From: Fratercula arctica
Lineage: Eukaryota > Chordata > Aves > Charadriiformes > Alcidae
NCBI GenBank assembly: GCA_947846985.1
Contig: CANTUZ010000002.1
Coordinates: 156,235,889 to 156,299,888, forward strand
Length of the DNA: 64,000 nucleotides
Reading direction: 5' to 3'
Numbering within the stretch: the stretch's first letter is position 1; each line of letters begins with the position of its first letter. Below are positions 1 through 14,079 of this stretch, piece by piece. The notes below the pieces were generated by a model, which searched no databases, had not been told where the DNA came from, and worked only from the letters and a program-made list of their open reading frames with translations. Both the position numbers and the translations under genes were made by a program.

Positions 1-3000
1 TTAAGGTTTGTTTGAAGTGTTTGTTTTACAATTTCACAGTTCTGTTTTAGAGGTTCAAACAAGTAGTAATAAAATTAAGAAATTTGGCCAGACAAAACGC
101 GGCGTTTTGAACAGACAGAAACAAACTGCTCCCACTGTCCTTTCCCAGCCTTGAGACTGCATGCAGTACTGTTGCATGAGGTTTTTTAATGGAGTTGAAT
201 TTGCATTCAGTTTTTTACAGCGCTGCTCTGCATTCAGCAACCCGGCAGCACCCAGGGCCCGGTTTTTGTTCCTTTCCAATGTGGCATCTCTTTCTCCCTG
301 TGTTTGTAACGCAATCCATCAGTGGAGTTGTATCATCCTAACAGCCTCAGGTACCCAAAACCCCACCGTGCTACCCAAGACTGCTGATGATGGAGGGGCA
401 TTGCTCAAGGAGCTGGAGTTCAGGGTGCCATGGTTTCCTCCTTAGTGTACAAACAAGCCAAATTCTGCCAACAGCGAAATGACATCTGGCTCTGCTGTAG
501 CCATAACTTTTGGCTACCAAAGCTGGTCATTGCTCTACCAAGGTGAAAAGATGTCCTTTTTTGGTTGCAAAGCATGCAAGGCAAGTTAAGAGCCTGGGAG
601 ATCTGATGGCCATTCTTTTCTGTGACGGGGATTTACCATTCCAGATGTGTGATCCCAGTGGGGACACTTCCCTGGAGCAGGGGACAGACACCTCACTGCA
701 GTTTCAGAAGAGCGCTTCAAACCCACTTTTCCAATTCCATGGTGGAAGAAAAAAAAAAGGAAAAAAAAAAGCAGGTTAAAAAAAAAATAGGTTTGATCCA
801 TTTACTTCCAGGTTGCTTTGGAAAGGACCACTTTCTCTTAATGCCGCAAAGTGAGGTCATGGAAATCACAGTGCCTTGCAGGACAGAGGCTTTGGACAAT
901 ACAAGGACCAGAGCCCATCCCAAGATTTTGCTGTTGCTTGCAGAGGAGCATGCTACACCCTCCAGTTCAGCAGAATCTTGCAGCCTATGTTTGAATGCCA
1001 CCACTTTAAGAGATTTAAATGTACTTAAATGTCTTCCTGGGCATTTTCTTGTTCGTTGTTCCTGTTGGCACTTCTGAATGTAGCAAAGTTCATCACAGAG
1101 GCCAGTTAATGAACAAAGGCAGATTTACTACAAGAAAACGATCTACGGGGAAGAGTTGCAGATGAGGATCCATTTTGCCAGATCACTACCTACTTTTTGG
1201 CTAAATTCCAGCTGGTCTGCTCATACCTTGGCCCAATCAATCTGCCGCTAAAAGAATGACCTATCAACAAAAGTTTAAATATATCTAGCCTTGAAGAGAG
1301 AGCTCCCAGCAATTCATCGTGGAGGTAAGTGACAGAGCAGTTTGAAGGTATTCTCATTGCAGCTCCTTCGCCTGTAGCTGACCTTTCTACTTGAAAAGAG
1401 ACTTAATTCTTTCAGACTGTCAAGACCTCATTCTTTGGAGGCATCACTCGTCACTAAAAGGGAAAGTGCCTGCGCCACAAGATATTTTTGTTCTTACCAG
1501 GAAACTACTAGAGCATTAATTTAAATGCATTAGCGAGATGTTACATATTTGTGCATGTTGGAGAGGAGCCCACGTTCCTCCTCACTACCTCAGCTGCCTT
1601 TTGGCATTTCCGTCTGTGGCATAGACCAGAAGTGTGACTTGCTGCTACTGAAGATGGAAAGCTGGAAGGGAAGAAAGTCTGGGAGGCTGAATCTGGAATT
1701 CCCAGGTCTCACCCCAGAAGCTCACAGCACGGCAGGGAGCAAGCCGCTTGGCCCGCAGTTTCCATCATTTGCCCTTAAATCACCTAGACACAAGCTGTAT
1801 GAACCACCGTTAAGTTCTGCATTAACAGAATTGATCAAAAGTTGAGGGGAAGGAAGACTTAGCCAAACAAAAAGGCCTCATTCAGATCTTTTGAATACCT
1901 CTCTAATTCCCTGACAGGTTTCCATCAGCCTTGGAAAGAGCAAAACATTGCAGTTAGTTGGAAATTTTCAGTATGGATTTCAGTGTCTAGACTGGGATTT
2001 GTCGTGTTTGAAAGCCCCAATGCTTACTGATCCATGCCTTAATTTCCCCACCTTCAAATGGGAACGATAGTCTTGTAGCAATAATTAGTATCTGGAAAGC
2101 ACTTCAGATGCTTATACTGTGCATTCCCTAGAGCCAGCTACCTACAATCAATGGGATGTAATGGCCTCATATTATCACAATAATTAAATACTTCCAGCTC
2201 TTCACTTAACCAATGTTTACAGTGCACCAGTGAGACAGAGCAAATCTTAACTCTATCTGGTTAATAGAGAACACGTGTGAAGGAAAAATAAGCACAATAT
2301 TTAGAATATCTCTGTAACGTTAAAAAACTTCACGTCCTTCAGAGCAATTAAATTCAAAGAACTGTTAGGCAGCTTAGACCACTTAATTTTAGGACTGCAG
2401 GAGTCCAGCCTGAAACTCAAAAAACTGCATCCATGACTGCAGGTCCTATGCCTGGATCCTGATAATCAAAATTATACAGAATATGATTGGAGCAGCTGTA
2501 GTTCTATGGCCCTCGTCAAGACATTCACTATCTGCGTTTCTAAATAGGGACCTTCAATAAATTGTTGCTGGGACAGAATGAGAAATACTTGTTCTCTGAG
2601 GTATCGGTCTTAATGGAGAAAGCCTTTTGCAAATTGTTGCTGTTGCATTTCTGTTAACAAGCAGATATTTAATCCACACAATGATTTGGAGATTATTTTT
2701 GCCTTTATCACACTTATATCGTATCAAATGTAAAAGTCTGTACTGATTGTATCAAGAAGAGATGACAGAGGAGTTTTGTAAATAAAGATATCTAAGATTT
2801 AATGCAAGAAAAAAAAAATCTAGCATTTTGTATCTGAATGGCTGGGTTCTGTTCTGCCTTCCCTTTCCTTCCACCTTCACCCTGGAAAAGAAAGGACGAG
2901 GAGCAGTCAGGCTTATAGCGTAGCTGTATATACATATGTTCCTTTTACTATAAACAAAGACAGAGGCTAGAACCATAATCACAAATGCTATCATCTCACC

Positions 3001-6000
3001 AAAAACTGAACTTTTGTTGTCCTATCCCTGTGTTTTTTGTACTTGAAAGAAAGCAGCGGCTAAAGAGATGGATCTGAATAAGACAACACGTTCTGTGCAT
3101 AGCATGATGCAAAGTGCATCTCCAATGTGATTACCAGGAACCAAGTGGGACTGTGTTATTTCAAACTGATTCTGAGTCATATAGTGTATCCCTCAGAGAC
3201 TTTACTGCAACATAAGTAACGGCAGACGGACCATCCTGTGTTTGGAAAACATGCTCCGTTTGATGCATCTTCAGAGTAATACTGAATAATAGAAGATATT
3301 GTGTATCACTTTAATTTTTTATGATGCAGCACCACAATACGGGTCAAATATAGAAATATTCAGTTTTAAAAAAAAACATGTAAATCTCTAGGAAGTCGGT
3401 GGGGAACTTTGCTAGTTCAGGCTACTCATATCCTTATGTGCTCGGAGTCCTTCAAATATGGTATCTGATGCCATTTTCTAGTCTTGAGATGAAGAAAGCG
3501 GATTTTTCTGGCAGTTTCTGAATGAAAAATGAAAGGAACTTCTGCTGTCCATTTGTTTCTACTTCCTCTTGTTACTCTCATATATAAAATTGCTCATTAG
3601 CGTTCACAGAGAAATTACAATTACAATTCAATCCCAAGTAACTAGAAAGATCTCTTCATCAGGCCTGACCCAAAGGCTACCTAATAATTCCACCATTCCT
3701 AGTGGACTTTTCCATCAGATGCCTGACAAAAGTTTCACCGAAACCTACAGTAAACTCGGTGCAGTGTCAATAGGAGCATATTTTAGCAGTGCGTGGCAGA
3801 AACCCTCAGACTTTTGTAAGATACCCTTATGCCCAACTTTATGCCCCCCATGCCTTCAAATCCAAAACTCCCACTGCTCATTAAATCCCTACTTTTAGTT
3901 CAGATGGTTAAATCACTTTGTATCAGTGCCGTCAATAAACATGAGCCAAACTCTGCTTTATGTGACCAACCACAATAGCAGAGAATTTCTTGTTGGCTTA
4001 AAGGGACGCTGAAGGCAAGGGGGAAGATATAAAGACCTCCACTTTAACAACATCTACTATGTCTGTGCACTACATGTGATTTGAGAAGCATTAGCATTTT
4101 GTTTTGGTCTTGTAATTAGAAGGATTGTGCTTCATTATCCTATTGTAGCTCCCGCTGTCACACAGTCCTGGTTATCTCTCCAAAAGAAATATTTCATACA
4201 CAATATCCAATTCTGTCAATTGATTACAAAAGCTTTGGAAGTTTCTCCATTTCTTATTTCAAGGCAGTATTTAAAGGAAAGGGCAAAAAAACCCAAACCC
4301 ACAACCCACAACTATTTATTCCTATGGAGTTATTACATCCTTGGGAATGATACAGGGAAACATTTCAGATGAGGCAGTTCATTTCCACAAAAGTGAATAC
4401 TTGGAATATTGGGAGGAAAGATATCTTTTGGTGGCTTGGTTTTTCCCCTTTTTCTTTGCAGGATGGCTCTCATTAGAAGGGGGGAAAAAAGCAGTCCTCA
4501 TTAATTAACTGATATAAATGTGATGGGGGGGAGAGGGCAAGTGTCCCTGAAGACACTGTGCAATATACTGTATAGAAACAGGCAGGTTTTGGTCTAAGAA
4601 GTCTCCAAGGTTGTCTCTGTGAATTGTATCCTCAGAGCTCCATCTCTTACTTCTTTCTCCTCACCTCATCTGCCAGTATTCTGCCCTTCCTTTAACAAGC
4701 AGAGCCTCTCTTTGTACAAAACATATGTTTGTAGCTAATAAGATGGTGTTGCCAGTGATACAGATAATCTTATGTTCCTGCGTGCATATGTTAGCTGCAG
4801 TATTCATTTTGAGTATTCTTATATTCAGATGGGAAAAGGTCTTGCCTATATTTATGCTAATTAGCATAACATACTCTACCCAGAATTCATTGTATTCTGC
4901 TAAGCTCTGCCAGAGAAAATGTATTAATAGCTGAACTGTTGCAACCCTTCATTAATATTGGCATTGCAAGCTCTGTACCAATTTTAAGGCAAACCAAGAA
5001 GACAGGATTTTTATCCTTACTCCTTAAATCTTTATGACTAAGTAATTGGATATAATGAAAAAATGCTCCAGGGGAAACAGCTTGGGTGTAGAGGCAAGTG
5101 GTTTTTAACTCCACATGAGATTGTTCTGTCTCTTAGCTGTGGAATCAGTGACATGACTCTGGGTCTTGCCTTAAAAAATGATCTAATTATGCTTCATCAG
5201 GTCCCAAACCTTTATGAAAGAAGGATTCCTATAGACAATGAATACTTCCAAGAATTGCTTGATGTGAGAGGAAACTGTACGTACAAAGTGGAAGCAGACC
5301 TGCATGTTGCATCATGTTGGCTCTCTGTCCTCCTACAGCACTGAGCGTTGTGTCCAGGTTTAGGAGAAATGCAAAAATCACAAGTGATGAATATCCAGAG
5401 ACCTTGGATAAAAACAGAGGTCATGGCAGCACACTGGATTCTCATCTCCAAGCAGATGGGTAAGAAAACTACAGATTCATTAACAGGATATTTCTTCAGC
5501 TCCAACTCAGGGGAACATCACATGCTCCCTCATCCCAGATAAAATAATACTTGTACCTTAAATCCTTGTTGTACAGGCTTGGGGAGGCTCACCAGATAGG
5601 AGCACTTCCCAGACAATCCAAAGTGGAGATGTCTGGCTCCTTGTAAAGCTCTGGTCTGACACTGCTTTCTTTTACTATGACTTGTTTCAATCTTCTCCTT
5701 CCCTTCACCTTTACTTGCTGCTCTGGCAGTTTTGGCACCTCCTCTCTTTCCTTCACTCCTTTTCTTCAAGGTCTCATCTTCTCGTAGTAGCTGATCTTCT
5801 CTGAACTGAGTGCCTGGACTTGGGACACGATTTTTTTACAGAAAAATGGAAAGCAGAGGGAAGGTCAACATGCCATGTGTGGTCATCATATTGTCTAATA
5901 TGTCATATACTCTCTCTACCTGGGGGATCTCTTCTGTTGAAGATTTTTAGCAGAGGAACTGCTTTGAATGCATACAAAAAGGACTCATTCTTCTTGGGTT

Positions 6001-7074
6001 CCTGGGTACAAATTGACACAAATGTGATTAATATAAACCTCCAATAATTACCACTGTTTCAAACCAAAAGAATGTTCATCAAGCTGCATAGGGAAAATGT
6101 GAAACTATGGAGAGAAGGATAAAGGAGAAGGGGGTGCATTGCAATTTGTACAAGAACAGATGCATGGCTACAAAGCAGAAAGACAAACAACATGAGACAA
6201 CTGCAAAACATCATCCCATGTGAGCTTCTTTCTACTGCCTCAGTACTGGCAAAAGAAATCATTGTGGCAAGGTCTACAGATGAGCACTGTACCAAGGAAA
6301 CAACTTTATCTAGGCAGAAGTTTCACCAGCTGGTTACACTGACCAAGAACATGAAAAAATAATAATATCCACGTAGCTCTATTTGGCATAGTTTTTACAA
6401 GCCAGTCCCTGGTGCAGAAGTAGCTCTCCTAGCAAGACAAAACCCCTCCATCTGCTGGTGAACACCACAGCAGAGAAACATTTCCTATTTCCCTGACATG
6501 TGGACTGTCTCCTCAGGTACCAACAATCTTCCTCTGCCTCTATTTCCTGATACACCCTTTATTCTGCCCTGAAAGGGCATTTGAGATCCCACTGGCTTAA
6601 ATGAGGTCTGAATTTCACTAGACCACAGTCTTTCCCACTCTATTAATGTTTTATTGAAGAATATTAGTTTTTTTGAGCTGCTGTCTCTTCATCTTTCCCA
6701 TGTTGCTTGACTTTTTTTGTTAGGGTTATTCATTAAGCTCTGATATGAACAGGGAGATATGCATTTGAAGGTTTCTAACCTTGACCATTTAACTTCAATG
6801 CAATAAAAATACTCTATTTTTAGTAGAAAACTTGTCAGTCTCGTTGGGATCACAGAGCTGTTGTGGGATAGCTCCAATGACTCAAGTGCTACAGTGGATG
6901 GACAATGGCTCTTCAGGAAGGACAGGTTGGAAAGGCAAGCAAGTTGCCCCATATGTCATGGGTAGAAGAAGCAGTAGATGATGTCTTCTTCAAACAACTG
7001 GAAGTCTCATGTTCACAGACTCTGGGCCACATGGGGGACATGAATCATCCTGGTGTCTTCTGGAGGGGCAACAC
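1..7074. other. Intergenic, no gene seen
   Basis: AT-rich single-copy-looking DNA with no splice-flanked coding block, CR1 tail or LTR that I can recognise. Apart from the A-rich tract at 747-788 it holds only short chance frames. A lysine-rich frame at 5530-5769 (minus) was considered and not accepted. Confidence 0.6.
747..788. repeat. A-rich low-complexity tract
   Basis: Three runs of nine or ten A separated by G, GG, GCAGGTT. It could be a decayed poly(A) tail but no retrocopy was recognised upstream. Confidence 0.85.
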
Positions 7075-7590
7075 AGCAGGTCACAAACAATCCACTGCAA
7101 GGCTCAAAGGTCTGTTATCATCAGCAGTGTAGCCAGAGGCCAGTCACAAGTGGTGTACCTCAGGGTTGATCTTGGGGCAAATATTGTTTAACATTCGCAT
7201 TACTGACCTAGATGATTGGACTGTGTACCCTCAAAAGGTGTTCAGGTGATACAAAACTAGAAGGAATGATTGATATGCCAGAGGATCATGCTGCCATTCA
7301 GAGGGACCTCAACAGGCTGGAGAATTGGACTGACAGGAACCTCATGAAATTCAAATAATGGAAAATCCTGCAAGGAACAGTCCCATTCACCAGTATATGC
7401 TGGGCGCCAGGGGTTCTAATGGATGCCAAGTTGACCATGACACAGAAATGTGTCCTTGCAGCTCTACTCAGCACTGGTAAGACACATCTGTGTGCTGTGT
7501 CCAGTGCTGAGCTCCCCAGTACAAGAGGGACATGGACATACTGGAGCAATCCTTGGATTTTGTGAAATACAGACAGCCCAATCTGCCTGG
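7075..7590 (+). mobile_element. Degraded CR1 LINE fragment
   Basis: An old, frame-broken copy of the CR1 reverse-transcriptase region. The nucleotide run GTCACAAGTGGTGTACCTCAGG at 7142-7163 corresponds to the CR1 motif TSGVPQG. Further matches are the segment around 7296-7352 (RDLNRLENW then NLMKF in translation) and the later stretch around 7465-7545 resembling the CR1 LVRTHLCAVSSAE/SPVQEGHG region. Stops and small indels interrupt all frames, and no 3' octamer tail is visible, so both ends are approximate. Confidence 0.7.
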
Positions 7591-10500
7591 TGACTGGATG
7601 CAAAAAGGCATTCACATATTCTTTGGTTGAAAGTCACTCGCTGTATAACTTACCGTCTGAAGATATATAAAAGAAGGGGTGACAGGAGGGTTTTTCTCAG
7701 TGCTTCAATAAAAAAAATATTATCTTCAGTCACACTTCAAGGTCGCTGCCCTCAGCCCAGCTAAGGCCTGAGGACTTGTACTACAGACGTGACATGCTCA
7801 AATCTTTAGCTCACATAATAACATCACTTAATTCTTAAACACGTGACTTTTCATCAGTTTTACTGGGATGGTGGGCAAGACAAGAGAGACAATGGGTCAA
7901 CAGCTGACCTAGAAATTAAAGTCGGCCTTCAAGTTTAAGGTCAGAGCTCCACCTATGAGATTGGACCAATATATCTAACACTGGCATATGTTCTTGTGAT
8001 CAGCCTGTTGTCCAGTTGGATGAAATAAAAGCCCCATAACTCAGGTGTCTTCGGGTGCCATTGTTCAGGTTTGAGCAAGATTTGTCCTCTTGCAGAACAG
8101 CAGTCCCATTGGATGTTCTGAGTTTACAGTTTTAATTTGCCAAGACAAATTGCTGGGGAAACCAGACACTGTCCATTTGCTGTCTCAACACAGTAACTAT
8201 ATGTCAGCACAGAAGATACACAGACCAAACTGAAATGGCAAATATACCCACAGACACTGCTATGCTTCTGTTGCTGCTTCCATCAGAAATTCTTGGCGGA
8301 GAATTTCCTCTGGCATCCAGGGCCCTCCTCTTGCATGAATCTCCATATTTTTCTGTGTCCTTATGGTACAGTTTAAGAACAGTATCCTCTAGAATTTAAT
8401 TTTCTTCTACTTCAGTCTAATGATTTCCTGATAGGCCCCAGCAGGGATTCAAACTTCCTAACAGCTTATATATAGTAACAAGAAACCAATAAATACATTT
8501 TGATTACTGCAGTGGTGCTCAGCTGTCACTCTTGATACAGCAACAAAGAGGACGTGCTGCCTGGGATCATCTTGAGATGGTAAAGGAGAGGGATTAGGAA
8601 GTGACAACCAAGGTGCTAAGAGTCCTGTGGCTAAGCAGAGGCAAAGGCGTGTCAGCAGACTAATAGTAGATGAAAATTACTTTGAACATCTCAGAGTAGT
8701 TGGAAATGGCTTTGAGCGTGGCCTTGCCCATGTAGAACCATAACTAGAGAGTCTGAGAGAGACATGCTAGAGGTTGCCCAAAGTTGCAGGTCATCTGGGA
8801 GTAACTTGAACTGGCACAGCTTGTCTCCTGGCAAGCCATGAAATGTGTTGTAGATCCCTGAGGTCTTGGCAGCATTCTCTGACCTCACAGGGAACAGTCC
8901 TGGAGACCCACAGAAGCTCATCCAGCAAGAGCTGAGGAGGAGGCCAAGTCCATTATGAGACTTATGTTCATTGAGTAGAGAGTCTTGGTTCAAATGACGT
9001 AGCCCTTGGTCCCTGGACAGAAAACCTTGACCAATGTTCAGTGGAAAATATGAGTGTCAGGCTATCTGTTGCAATACAAAAGAGTCGCAAACCAAATCAG
9101 GAGAACAATATACTGCAATTAATTAATGAGGAAGGAAAAAGAACTATCGCTGCATTGTGAGATCCAGCCACTAACTAAGAAAAGGAAGATATAAAAGCAT
9201 TGCTTTGGTTCCCATTAGCACAGGCCTATGAGTCACTGGGTCAAATCCATCCCTGGTTTGACATGGCTGGTATAGTGGAGTCAACAGCAGAAAGAAATTT
9301 AAGGCTTTCCCTTCTCTAGAAACATGCTGAGATCTTTAAGTCCAAATACCTACTTTACATCAGAGAGAAACTGCAGATCAGAGAGGCTGGGAGCTGTGTC
9401 ATTAAAGCAGGTGAGTTAGTGAAAGCTCTCCAGTTTAGAACAAGGATTGTGCCTATCTCCTAACAGTTGTTACATTTGAGCTCTCCTTAAGGGTCAAGCA
9501 TCCTCTCTCCTTTCTGTCATAAAGTACTATTTCAGCTGGGTTTGTGGAGCAAAGATGACACTCAGTGGCTGGTTAGGTTATCACAGGTATGTGTTTCCAG
9601 CAGTTTTCCAAAGGGACTGCTCTTAGATGCTGTTGCAAGAGGCTGCTCACAGAAGCCTGCTTTGCCATGTTGGGTACAATATCATCTTCAGATTTCCAGC
9701 AAAGGACAGCACTCCTCCACTCCAGTCACATGCATACTAAGCAGTGATTTATTTTCCATATACATTTTTGACACATGCATTTCGTAGCAGAATTTCTCAT
9801 GATTTGTAGGAGATGGAAGGAAAAAGGTTTGAGGAATGTCTCCATGGAAATTTTCTTCTTTATATTCTTTGTAGAAAATAGAATTAATTGCATTTTTTGT
9901 TCACAGTCCCACATTTCCCTATGCTGTCAAGAAGAGCCTTCATAAGAACCTTCCACTGCATAAACCCAAAGCCCTTGGTGAGCGCTGTAGACTTTGGCTT
10001 TCCCAATATGCAGCTGAGATGGAGACTTACATCAGGACCACGGTGATGCGGTGAGGCAAAGGTAAATCTCATGGGCCCGAAGAAGGATCCAAGCAAGCAT
10101 TTACCTAGTATGGAGGAGAATTGGGTTTCAGAGGGTTTAGCCTGTCTCCCTATGCCCTCCCATTAGCATGGCTGATGCAGCACACTGGTGTGGGAATGGA
10201 AACTTGGCCACTTTATCACCAAAAGACCCCAATGGAAGGCCACTAGCTGTATGGTATGTACTACATACAGGGTATATAAGCTGGTTAACTCTGCAGTGCA
10301 TGCTCATCTGCCTCAGCACCTTCCGGTTAGACCAGGTCCCCTTCCTAGACTGGGAGTTATGCACAGGCTTTTGCATTAATTAATGTTGCCACACAGCTTA
10401 CTCTCCCTCCCAGTAAAACCCTCAGATGAAGGCTGCAAGCAGCCAGCAGGTTCGATCGCAAGTGCGGTTGTCTTTGCTGATGAGTTACCCTGACGAAGTG

Positions 10501-13500
10501 AGCTGCGTTCTCAGTCCCATTTCTCAAAAAATAGGTGTCTGTGTCACAGAATGAATGTGTCCATGAGCCTCTTTCATTAGCAACATAAATACAGGAAAGG
10601 CAGTAGTTCAATTCCTTCTGCTCCCTGCAGGTCTCTCACACTGGGGCATGAGGTAAATTAGCAGAAGAGCAGAGACAAGCTGCAACACTGTTGCCTGTGG
10701 TCTCTCTGATTTAAAAGAGAAGAGCTGGAGCCTTCAAGGCTGGTCTGGCAACGGTTGCTATCATTAATGTGATTTATCAATAAGGTGGAAAAAGTGGACG
10801 GACGGAAAGAGTACAATTTCTAAACACAGTGATGCTGATATGGATAGTGACTGACACAAGGAAGTGACTGGCAAAGTCCTTTTCGGCGAGGGTCCTGATG
10901 CTGGAAAAGACAGCAAGAAGATCTCCCACTGATGTCAAGTAGAAATCTGCACAGAGATAAAGGACAGAATAAAACATTCCTGTAGTGAGTAAACTCTGAA
11001 AATATCTTTGTGATTTCTAACATATCCCACTCACTGCGATGGAGAATATCCTTTGCAACACGTCATCCTACTGTTTCCTCCTTTGCAATCTGACTTGGGT
11101 TCCCTTGCCTCTTTCTTTTTTTGCCCCACTTTGCAGAGAGAGTCTCCCTGTCTGCCCCGCTTGGCAGTGCAATCAATAGCTGAGATTTCTTTCATTAATA
11201 TCATAGAATGGTTACAGTTGGAATATAATCTTCTAGAGCTGACATTAAGCTTTACAATTATTAGTCAACTCCAGGCCTCAAACAGGAAGCACATGTCTAT
11301 GATTACACATAAACTCCTTCGATGCTCTTTAGCTCAGGGACCACGTTTTTGCCCCGTGCCTGAAGTCACAGTGAATGACAGCAGGTCGTATCACGGATAC
11401 CCTAATGGAGAAAAACAGTGCAGCTATTATCAACAAGGATAATAACGAGCAGCAGGTACAGACGTCATTCAGAGGAGGTGTTTTGGGCTGCCTGCGGAAG
11501 AAATACAAAATGCTGCTTGTATTTGGTATGTTATGTTGGCAGACATGTTGATGATTTATAACACATTTATATGTATACATTTATATGCTTTTATATATAT
11601 ATATATATGTGAGCTTATATGTACTTGATTGTTCATACTATGTAGAACGACTGTTAAACATCCAGGTAGAGAGAACACCTCGATCTGGACAAATCCTGTT
11701 GCCAGCCTTAGGTTTTGATTTGTCATATCACTTGGTTTTCTTATTTTGGTTTTACCACTCAACCTTGGATGAAAATAGTTATGTCACATTCTTCTTATCC
11801 CTTCAAAACAGACTGCGATAAGGTGATGCTTCTGGACTGCATCCCTTTACATCCACCTGGGACAGCACTCCTCAAGCTAAAGGTTCTTTGTAGGGAATCA
11901 TCTCCCACATAAACTAATGTGGAACTAAAAGCTGACATGTTTTCTTAAAACCAGCTTCCTAAAAGCAGTTTAGGTGTCTGATGCTACTGAAATCAAAGCA
12001 AATTAATTTTCTAAATGCTTCTAAGTGTCCATCACTAAAACAGCTGCCTGTGAGATCACTGGAGGTATTTCTGCAGGGGTAAGGACTGACTAGAGTAATT
12101 TAGGCTTTGCCTGATTATTTCACATTTTTTGCCTTCAAGTCACCAACTTCAATCTATTCCCACTGTGATTGCTTTCTCCTCCAAAACGCACTTCTCTCTG
12201 CCAAAATCTTTCTAGCATTATGTTATTACTTGTTTCCAACTTGCCTAAAATTTTTGAAGTTTAACTGGATGCAGTTCAGTTTGAGAATTAAAGCAATACA
12301 AGAACATAACCAATGAGGAAGACAAAGTAATGTTGTCAATCCTCAGTGTGTTGCGCACTGCAGAAGTCAAACTAGATCGAGCTCAGTCCCCAATTACACA
12401 TATTCCTGCCAGTACACCCACAAGAACTCCATTAGGGCTGGCACCAAAGACAGGAAACTTTCTGAGTGTTTTGAAAATGGTTTGTGAACACCAAAGTCCT
12501 TCAGACTTCAGCTAAAGGTTCTAAATATGAACTAGACAGGCTTCGCAAGAATTTGGCTTGCATGCTAGCAGAACATTCAAAAAGGCCCTTTGTCCTTACC
12601 CTTGAAGAGATTTGAATAAAAACGCCTAAAGAAACCTGAAACTTAAGTGAAATCAATATGCCATTAGCTATATGATGGATATTAGGGGGATGCAAACTTA
12701 TATTTGATAATGCAAATAGGCTCATGAGTCCTGAAATGGGTAAGTGGAAGGAGGAGCACATTACAGAGAGCAAAGTTTGCAAATACTGGAAGTCAGGAGC
12801 CGCTACTTCGCAACTACTTCCCATGCAATCTGTAGTAGGAGAAACCTGGGACTCCAGTCCAAAATTTTACTGGCTTCTTTAGAGGACTGTAAATTTTATT
12901 CCCACTGCTTTGCAGGCTCATGTCTAGTTCACTTCTTGTGGTTCCCTTATACCTCCTTCATTATTATTGCTTTCTCACTGTCTTTGTCCTATTCCGTGTT
13001 TCAGTTGATTTCTTTCTTCCCACATATACGCACTTACACTATCGAGTCCCATTTTGTTATTTCCTGCTTTCATTGTTATCTTTTAAGAGCACTTTAACCA
13101 GCAAAGGGTCTGTCCTTTGTGCCTATTGTATGCTCATCCACTGTCATTACTGGGCTGGAGGCCCTAAATGCCTCCGTATTCTCCAGTTTTCCCTGTTATC
13201 TCATCAGTACTTGCAATTGCTATCAGTGCATTTCCCAAACTGAATGCAACAAAAGTAGAGCATCCTAATTGAAAACCCCTTTCTTTTATCTTCCTGTGTA
13301 CTAAAAAGCCATTTCCGAAGTAGGACAGTTCTTTTCAGTCTTGATCTTTATCTTTAGTAAGGTTGACTATTAAAATATCACTGCCTTCACATGCTGCCCT
13401 TCTCTATGTACTGGCTGTCTGGTAGTTGGGATGTCTATAGAATCCTCTTTAATCCTGTGTTTTTGGAAATCCCTGCTTCCCACACAGTGATTGAATAGTA

Positions 13501-13501
13501 G
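7591..13501. other. Intergenic, no gene seen
   Basis: No coding block recognised. A weak CR1-tail-like string TATCATAGAATGGTTACAGTTGG lies at 11199-11221 but the match does not continue convincingly. The only clear repeat is (TA)n at 11591. Confidence 0.6.
11591..11609. repeat. Short (TA)n tract
   Basis: Nine TA units in an AT-rich neighbourhood. Confidence 0.9.
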
Positions 13502-14079
13502 TGTCATGGTTTCAGCTGGGATGGAGTTAACTTTCTTACTAACAGCTGAATATTTCTATGTTTTGGATTCAGGATGAGAAACGGTGTTGATAGCACACTG
13601 GTGGTTTTGGTTGTTGCTAGGTTCTCAAGGCCTTTTCTGCTCCTCACACCATCCCACCAGCGAGGGCTGGGAGTTCACAAGAAGTTGGGAGGCAACACAG
13701 CCAGGACAGCTGACCCCAGCTGACCAAAGGTCTATTCCATACCGTATGGCATCATGCTCTGTAGATAAAACTGGGAGAAGAAGAAGGAAGGGAGGGAATA
13801 TTCAGAGTTATGACGTTTGTCTTCCCAAGTAACTGTTAGGCGTTATGGAGCCCTGCTTTCCTGGAGACGGCTGAACACCTGCCTGCCAATGGGAAGCAGT
13901 GAATGAATTCCTTGTTTTGCTTTGCTCATATGCGCGGCTTTTGCTTTACTTATTAAACTCTCTTTATCTCAACCCATGAGTTTTCTCACTTTTACTCTTC
14001 TGATTCTCTTCCCCATTCCACTGTGGGTGGAGTGAGCGGTTGCGTGGTCCTAGTTGCTGCCTGGAGTCAAACCACAACA
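13502..14079 (+). mobile_element. Solo LTR, avian ERV type (copy A)
   Basis: The element starts TGTCATGGTTTCAGCTGGGA and ends AAACCACAACA, the TG...CA-type termini of an LTR. It is the same family as the copies at 15.4 and 21.2 kb read on their minus strands (shared U3 start GGTTTCAGCT-GGAT-GAGTTAA and a shared end ending in a hyphenated AAACCAC-ACA). ATTAAA at 13952-13957, followed by CTCTTTATCTCAACCCATGAG, is the probable polyadenylation signal and R region. No coding interior accompanies it, so it is a solo LTR. No clean target duplication is seen: AATAGTA before and AATAATA after match imperfectly and are not ideally placed. Confidence 0.8.

Noticed and set aside
510..1077. Overlapping frames of 70-150 codons on both strands
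   Set aside because: They run through the A-rich tract at 747-788 and show lysine/phenylalanine runs; no splice sites or family resemblance.
5530..5769. Lysine-rich minus-strand frame of 79 codons (contains KKRSEGKRGGAKTARAASKG)
   Set aside because: The composition is protein-like for the first half and there is a GT after it, but I recognise no family, no matching acceptor or neighbouring exon, and the frame ends in ordinary sequence.
8691..8993. Minus-strand frame of 100 codons
   Set aside because: No domain, no splice context, no similarity that I recognise; length is within chance for this window.
11199..11260. CR1 3'-end-like string on the minus strand (TCATAGAATGGTTACAGTTGG)
   Set aside because: Only about 20 bases resemble CR1; the following sequence does not continue the match.
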